Origin: Vulcanimicrobiota bacterium
GTDB lineage: Bacteria; Vulcanimicrobiota; Vulcanimicrobiia; Vulcanimicrobiales; Vulcanimicrobiaceae
Assembly (NCBI GenBank): GCA_014304965.1
Contig: JACRTZ010000267.1
Span: 1-37,585, forward strand
Direction of reading: 5' to 3'
DNA length: 37,585 bases
The notes under the pieces were generated by a model, which saw nothing but the letters and a program-made list of their open reading frames with translations, was not told where the DNA came from and did not search any database. Each line of letters starts with the position of its first letter. The stretch's first letter is position 1. Of the stretch, positions 33,965-37,585 are shown in pieces. The translations under genes and the position numbers were made by a program.

Positions 33965-34404
33965 GCGTTCTGTTCGAGGAGTATCGGCCGACGCGCACGG
34001 CCGCTGGGCGCAGGCGCGAGGTTTGGCGTAAGCTCTCGATTCTGCTTGCGATCGGCGTTGCCGCCTTCGCCGGGTATGCGTGGATGGGACCGCTCGGCCT
34101 GGCAAAAGTAGGGTCAATCGTCGTGTGCGCGATTGGCGTTGCATCGGCACTGACGAAAGGGCGAACGAACGTCGACCGCGTCGTATGGGTGCTCGGCGCG
34201 CTGTGCGCTGCCTATGTCGTGGTCGCCGACATCGGGTCGACCTCCGCGTTCAAGCTGATGGTGCTTTCTCTCGTCTGCGTAACGTTTAAGAGGCGAAACG
34301 CCTTTTCGCGAAAATGGGAACAGCCGCCCTGGCCGCCGCCCTACGTTAGTGCGCGACGAAAGTTGGTGGCGGCTTTGCGCGAGCGAGCGGTTACGAAGGG
34401 GTAA
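33922..34404 (+). CDS. Small membrane protein overlapping ilvE
   Basis: A 160-residue protein with a basic amino end (RPTRTAAGRRREVWRKL), about three hydrophobic helices (ILLAIGVAAFAGYAWMGPLG, KVGSIVVCAIGVASAL, VVWVLGALCAAYVVVADIG) and a charged tail (FKRRNAFSRKW). ATG 33922 is the only normal start before the first helix and lies 43 bases inside ilvE in another frame; a start near 34083 would cut off the first helix. The 3' end overlaps the convergent beta-lactamase-like gene by 14 bases. Not recognised. It may be coupled to ilvE. Confidence 0.6.
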   Translation: MAYARVRQPPRPRLSVLFEEYRPTRTAAGRRREVWRKLSILLAIGVAAFAGYAWMGPLGLAKVGSIVVCAIGVASALTKGRTNVDRVVWVLGALCAAYVVVADIGSTSAFKLMVLSLVCVTFKRRNAFSRKWEQPPWPPPYVSARRKLVAALRERAVTKG

Positions 34405-35476
34405 CGGCGGCGGGCTCAGCCGTAGCGGCGGGTCCCCAGAGCGAACCCGGCGCGTCCGGAAATGCCGGCGGCACGGGGCCGCTCACGTTCCACATCTCGA
34501 GGTCGGGCGCGAGCGCTTGCGACGACGGATAGTGCGGCTTGACGCTCATCGTGAAGGCCGGCATTCCCGAATCCTGACGCCAATGCGCGAACTTCCCCAA
34601 CTCGTCGTACGCGATGCGCGACACTTTGTGAATGAAGCGACGGCCTACCGATAAACTCGGAAGCTGCGTCGTCATGACCGCGATCACGTAGGGTTCCTCA
34701 TCGAGGTAGACGATGCCGACGTCGTTGAGCGTGTCGTGCAGCGAGCCCGTCTTGTGGGCGATCTTGGTTTCGCGGGGCAACGGCTGCGGCAAGAGACTGT
34801 TGTGCGTTTGGCCCGTGAGGATCGAGAGCATCTGTTTCGAAGACCACTCGTCCACGAGCCGGTTGCGCGCCATCCCGTCGAGCAGCCGAACCATGTCCCG
34901 CGGACTCGAACGCAACGCGTAGCGAATACCGTCGCCCGCCGAGCGAATATAATCGCCGAGTTGCGTGTGATGCAGCCCCAGTCCGCGCATCGTCGCGTTC
35001 ACGCGCTGACGTCCGACGAGCCGGATCAGCATGTTGGTAGCCGTGTTGTCGCTATCGTTGATCATCAGCCACAGCAGCTGCTCGACCGTGCGCTGGGTCC
35101 CTTGGCGTCCGTCGGCAAGGTCGCCCGAGCCCCAATCGCGATCGCCCTTTTGCAAGTGCATCTTCGTGTTGAGGTCGATGCGGCCGCTCGCCATTTGGCC
35201 GAACACCTCGACCATCACCGGTATCTTGATCGTCGAGGCAGCAGGCAGGCTGACGCCTTCGTTGACGCCCGACATCGCGCCGGTTGCGAGATCCTCGATC
35301 GCGATGCCGACGGTTCCCGGCGCGTTATTGGCCGCGCGTGAAAGCTGCGTTTGTAGACTGGAGAACGGACCGAACAGCGCTTCCGCGCGCGCGCAGACGG
35401 GCGCGCCGGCGAGCGCGAGGCTCAGCACGCCGAAGATCAGTCGCATTACCAGACGACCGCGAAACGTCATACGCAT
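34391..35476 (-). CDS. Class A beta-lactamase-like serine hydrolase lacking the omega-loop Glu motif
   Basis: A 361-residue exported penicillin-recognising serine hydrolase. The signal peptide ends near residue 31. Active-site motifs are S81-T-I-K84, S142-D-N144 and K242-T-G244, in the order of class A beta-lactamases. The ExxLN motif, whose Glu166 activates the deacylating water, cannot be seen: the segment is LGDYIRSAGDGIRYALRSSP followed by RDMVRLLD. Deacylation may therefore be slow or use another residue. A proline-rich tail of about 60 residues is unusual. Possible alternatives are a peptidoglycan-active hydrolase. Its stop overlaps the gene on the other strand by 14 bases. ATG at residue 11 would give a shorter signal. 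Confidence 0.82.
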   Translation of the reverse strand: MRMTFRGRLVMRLIFGVLSLALAGAPVCARAEALFGPFSSLQTQLSRAANNAPGTVGIAIEDLATGAMSGVNEGVSLPAASTIKIPVMVEVFGQMASGRIDLNTKMHLQKGDRDWGSGDLADGRQGTQRTVEQLLWLMINDSDNTATNMLIRLVGRQRVNATMRGLGLHHTQLGDYIRSAGDGIRYALRSSPRDMVRLLDGMARNRLVDEWSSKQMLSILTGQTHNSLLPQPLPRETKIAHKTGSLHDTLNDVGIVYLDEEPYVIAVMTTQLPSLSVGRRFIHKVSRIAYDELGKFAHWRQDSGMPAFTMSVKPHYPSSQALAPDLEMWNVSGPVPPAFPDAPGSLWGPAATAEPAAVTPS

Positions 35477-35561
35477 GTGACTAGTTGACTGAAAACCCGC
35501 GTTGCGACCTTTGTACGAACGTAAAACTTTTGCACAGGCACGTAGGGCGTTGGGCCCGCCT

Positions 35562-36422
35562 TCAACCCGTGTAGGGAATTCCGTCCGCCTTTGGCGCGCG
35601 GGCGCGGCCTGTGATTCCCGTCAATGCCGCAAGGGCGGCTAAGTACGGCAGTGCTTGCATCAACTCGCTTGGGATGCCCGAGCGTTGGAGCACGAATTGC
35701 AGCGCCGCGAGCGCTCCGAATCCGATCGAAGCCCCGGTGGCGCCGAGCGGCGTCCAGCGCCCGAAGATGACCGCGGCGAGTGCGATGAAACCGCGCCCGG
35801 CCGTCATGCCGTCGGAATAGAGGTCGAGCTCGCCGATGGACAAGTACGCGCCGCCGAGTCCCGCGAGCGCGCCGCCGAGGATCGTTGCCAGCACGCGCAC
35901 GCGGCGCGGGTCTACCGACGCCGAGGCAAGTGCGTGCGGATTTTCGCCGGCCGCGCGCGTGCGCAGCCCCCATCGCGTTTTGTTGAGCGCGACATGCAGG
36001 CCAGCCGCTGCGAGGAATGCGACGAGGATGAGCGCGTATTCCCCGCTTCTTCCGAGCGCGTGCACTTCGGCGGACGCGCCGGGCTGGCCGAACACGACCG
36101 TCAAGCCGAACGCACAGCCGCCGAGCGCGAGCAAGTTGATGCCGGTGCCCGCAACGATCTGATTAACGTTGAAGCGGGTCGCGGCGAAACCGAGCAGCCA
36201 TCCGCACAGCGCGCCGGCCGCGATGCCGGCAGCAAGGCCGAGGATCGGGCTGCCCGTGACGAACGAAACGACCACGGCCGTGAACGCGCCGACCGTCAGT
36301 TGCCCTTCGAGCGCGATGTTCAGGATGCCGGCGCGCTCGCACACGACGCCGCCGAGCGCGGCGAAGATCAGCGGCGCCGCTTTGACGAGCGACAGGGTCA
36401 GAAAACCGGTCAACTGATCCAT
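35562..36422 (-). CDS. ABC transporter permease, nucleoside/simple-sugar type (YufQ/NupC-like)
   Basis: A 286-residue permease of the BPD_transp_2 family with about eight helices. Typical segments are APLIFAALGGVVCERAGILN, IALEGQLTVGAF, and the cytoplasmic loop near ALASASVDPRRVRVLATIL that contacts the ATPase. ATG 36422 overlaps the stop of the preceding permease in TAATG, so the two are coupled. With the upstream permease and the ATPase at the window edge it makes a BmpA-YufOPQ-type importer for nucleosides or similar ligands. No binding protein follows before the beta-lactamase gene, so it is probably further upstream. Confidence 0.9.
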   Translation of the reverse strand: MDQLTGFLTLSLVKAAPLIFAALGGVVCERAGILNIALEGQLTVGAFTAVVVSFVTGSPILGLAAGIAAGALCGWLLGFAATRFNVNQIVAGTGINLLALGGCAFGLTVVFGQPGASAEVHALGRSGEYALILVAFLAAAGLHVALNKTRWGLRTRAAGENPHALASASVDPRRVRVLATILGGALAGLGGAYLSIGELDLYSDGMTAGRGFIALAAVIFGRWTPLGATGASIGFGALAALQFVLQRSGIPSELMQALPYLAALAALTGITGRARAPKADGIPYTG

Positions 36423-37423
36423 TACGCGCCTGCCGCGGTCTTTCTCGTTCCGACGAATCGGCGCGCGGCCAGCGCGACGATCGCAAGGCCTTCGACGAAC
36501 GAGACGACGTCTTTGGGAACGTGAGCGACCGCCTGCATCGTCAAGCTGCCGCTTTGCAGCATCCCGAAGGCAAACGAGGCCACGACGATCAGCAGCGGAT
36601 CGAGATCGCCGACGAGTGCGACCGCGATTGCGATGAAGCCGTAGCCGGGCGAAAGTGAAACGTTGAACCGATGCAGCACGCCGGTTACGATCGTCGCGCC
36701 GCCGAGGCCCGCCATCGCTCCCGAAATGGACATTGCGAGAAACGCCATGCGCGGCAGGTTGATCCCGGCTCGCCGTGCGGCGTCCGGCGCATCCCCTGAG
36801 GCTCGCAGTTCGTAACCGAAGACGGTTCGGTCGAACACCCAGCGCACCAAGAACGCGAGCAAGATCGCGATAATCAAGGCAATCGTCAGGCGGCTGCCGG
36901 GCAACAGCGTCGGGAGCCACGACGTTACGGGCAGTTCGCCCGTTTCGGGGCCGGCCGCGCCCGGCGTATGCAGCGGTCCGACGACGAGGTAGTTCGCCAT
37001 CAAGGCCGCGATGATGTTGAGCATCAGCGTTGCGATGACTTCGTTGCCGCCGAAGCGCGCGCGCAAGATTCCCGCGAGCGATCCCCAGATTGCGCCGCCA
37101 AGAGCGCCGCCCGCAAGCAAGATCGGGACCGCGATGATTTGCGGCGCGATCAGATGCACCCCGAGCACGCCCGCAACGAGGCCGCCGACGATCAGCTGGC
37201 CCTCGGCGCCGATGTTGAAGAGGCCGGCGCGAAACGCGAACGCGACAGCAAGCGATGGAAAGAGCAGCGAACTCGTCTGGACGAGCGTTTCGGCGATCTG
37301 ACTCGGTCCGCCGAGCGAGCCCTGGAACAGTGCGAAGAAGCCGAGCAACGGATTCGCACCGGCCACGACCATCGCGAGGGCCGCAATGGCGAGAAGGCCG
37401 ACGGCAGCAACCCACGGTCGCAT
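36422..37423 (-). CDS. ABC transporter permease, nucleoside/simple-sugar type (YufP/NupB-like)
   Basis: A 333-residue permease of the BPD_transp_2 family, the larger partner of the pair. The amino-terminal half carries LLFPSLAVAFAFRAGLFNIG and GAEGQLIVGGLVAGVLG, typical of YufP-like proteins; the EAA-like cytoplasmic loop is ELRASGDAPDAARRAGINLP. The region GNEVIATLMLNIIAALMANY is also family-typical. ATG 37423 overlaps the last base of the upstream ATPase stop; GTG at 37426 is one codon longer. The downstream stop overlaps the next permease. Confidence 0.9.
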   Translation of the reverse strand: MRPWVAAVGLLAIAALAMVVAGANPLLGFFALFQGSLGGPSQIAETLVQTSSLLFPSLAVAFAFRAGLFNIGAEGQLIVGGLVAGVLGVHLIAPQIIAVPILLAGGALGGAIWGSLAGILRARFGGNEVIATLMLNIIAALMANYLVVGPLHTPGAAGPETGELPVTSWLPTLLPGSRLTIALIIAILLAFLVRWVFDRTVFGYELRASGDAPDAARRAGINLPRMAFLAMSISGAMAGLGGATIVTGVLHRFNVSLSPGYGFIAIAVALVGDLDPLLIVVASFAFGMLQSGSLTMQAVAHVPKDVVSFVEGLAIVALAARRFVGTRKTAAGA

Positions 37424-37585
37424 CACGCGGCGCCCGCCATCAAGTTACCGATGCGGCCGCGATCGATCGCGTCGCGTTCGAACGTCCCGACGATGGCGCC
37501 GCGATACATGACGAGAACGCGATCGGCCAGTGCCAAGATCTCATCGAGTTCGAAGGAAATCAACATGACCGCTACACCTGCGTTG
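37423..37585 (-). CDS. ABC transporter ATP-binding protein, nucleoside/simple-sugar type (C-terminal end; runs off window)
   Basis: Only the last 53 codons are inside the window. They read as the end of the second nucleotide-binding domain of a two-domain ATPase: GVAVMLISFELDEILALADR (the H-loop region), then VLVMYRGAIVG and a short tail ending NLMAGAA. These fit the YufO-like subunit that energises the two permeases which follow on the same strand. The stop overlaps the permease start. Its Walker A and signature motifs lie outside. Confidence 0.85.
   Translation of the reverse strand, partial: NAGVAVMLISFELDEILALADRVLVMYRGAIVGTFERDAIDRGRIGNLMAGAA

Overview
The window is a gene-dense, high-GC bacterial chromosome segment with no rRNA, tRNA, CRISPR array, transposase or phage gene that I can see. 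No gap between genes exceeds about 130 bases. Genes are packed in short operons with many ATGA, GTGA and TAATG overlaps. GTG and TTG starts are frequent, so several starts were moved downstream of the longest open frame. The organism is probably an aerobic or facultative heterotroph of a poorly sampled, high-GC lineage. A Candidatus Eremiobacterota/Vulcanimicrobiota (WPS-2) type organism would fit the gene mix, but that is a guess from general resemblance and there is no marker gene to settle it.

Layout. 1-3246: a NitT/TauT-type ABC importer (ATPase cut by the window edge, binding protein) faces a TauD/TfdA dioxygenase followed by a D-2-hydroxyacid dehydrogenase. 3254-6727: a small helical protein, a Rieske ferredoxin, type 2 isopentenyl-diphosphate isomerase, an HTH regulator with a palindromic leader, a DJ-1/PfpI protein lacking its nucleophile, and an unrecognised protein. 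6739-9049 (minus strand): nicotinate phosphoribosyltransferase translationally coupled to a degenerate ABC-ATPase-like protein and a membrane protein. 9152-11283: family X DNA polymerase with PHP domain, then two tiny disordered proteins sharing a motif. 11350-15857: a two-gene NAD-dependent formate dehydrogenase (NuoE-NuoF fusion plus molybdopterin subunit). 15874-17597: a DUF2079 membrane protein and a small membrane protein.

17572-25653 is a transport island. Two close paralogous family-5 peptide-type binding proteins flank a COG4280-like membrane protein, an oxalate/formate-type MFS transporter with a 44-residue single-helix partner gene, and a CrcB fluoride channel. The second binding protein is followed by its DppB and DppC permeases, but no DppD/DppF ATPases are present. 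25663-27806 is a NatA/NatB-like ABC exporter whose permease carries an in-frame TAA. 27914-30480: gamma-glutamyltransferase and two unrecognised proteins. 30477-35476: a YncE-like propeller/phosphoesterase fusion, a branched-chain aminotransferase, a small membrane protein and a class A beta-lactamase-like serine hydrolase. 35562-37585: a BmpA/YufOPQ-type nucleoside or simple-sugar ABC importer (two permeases and the end of the ATPase).

The least explained items are the pseudo-ATPase pair behind pncB, the interrupted NatB, the tandem micro-proteins after polX, the catalytically altered PfpI and beta-lactamase homologues, and the OFA transporter's micro-subunit.
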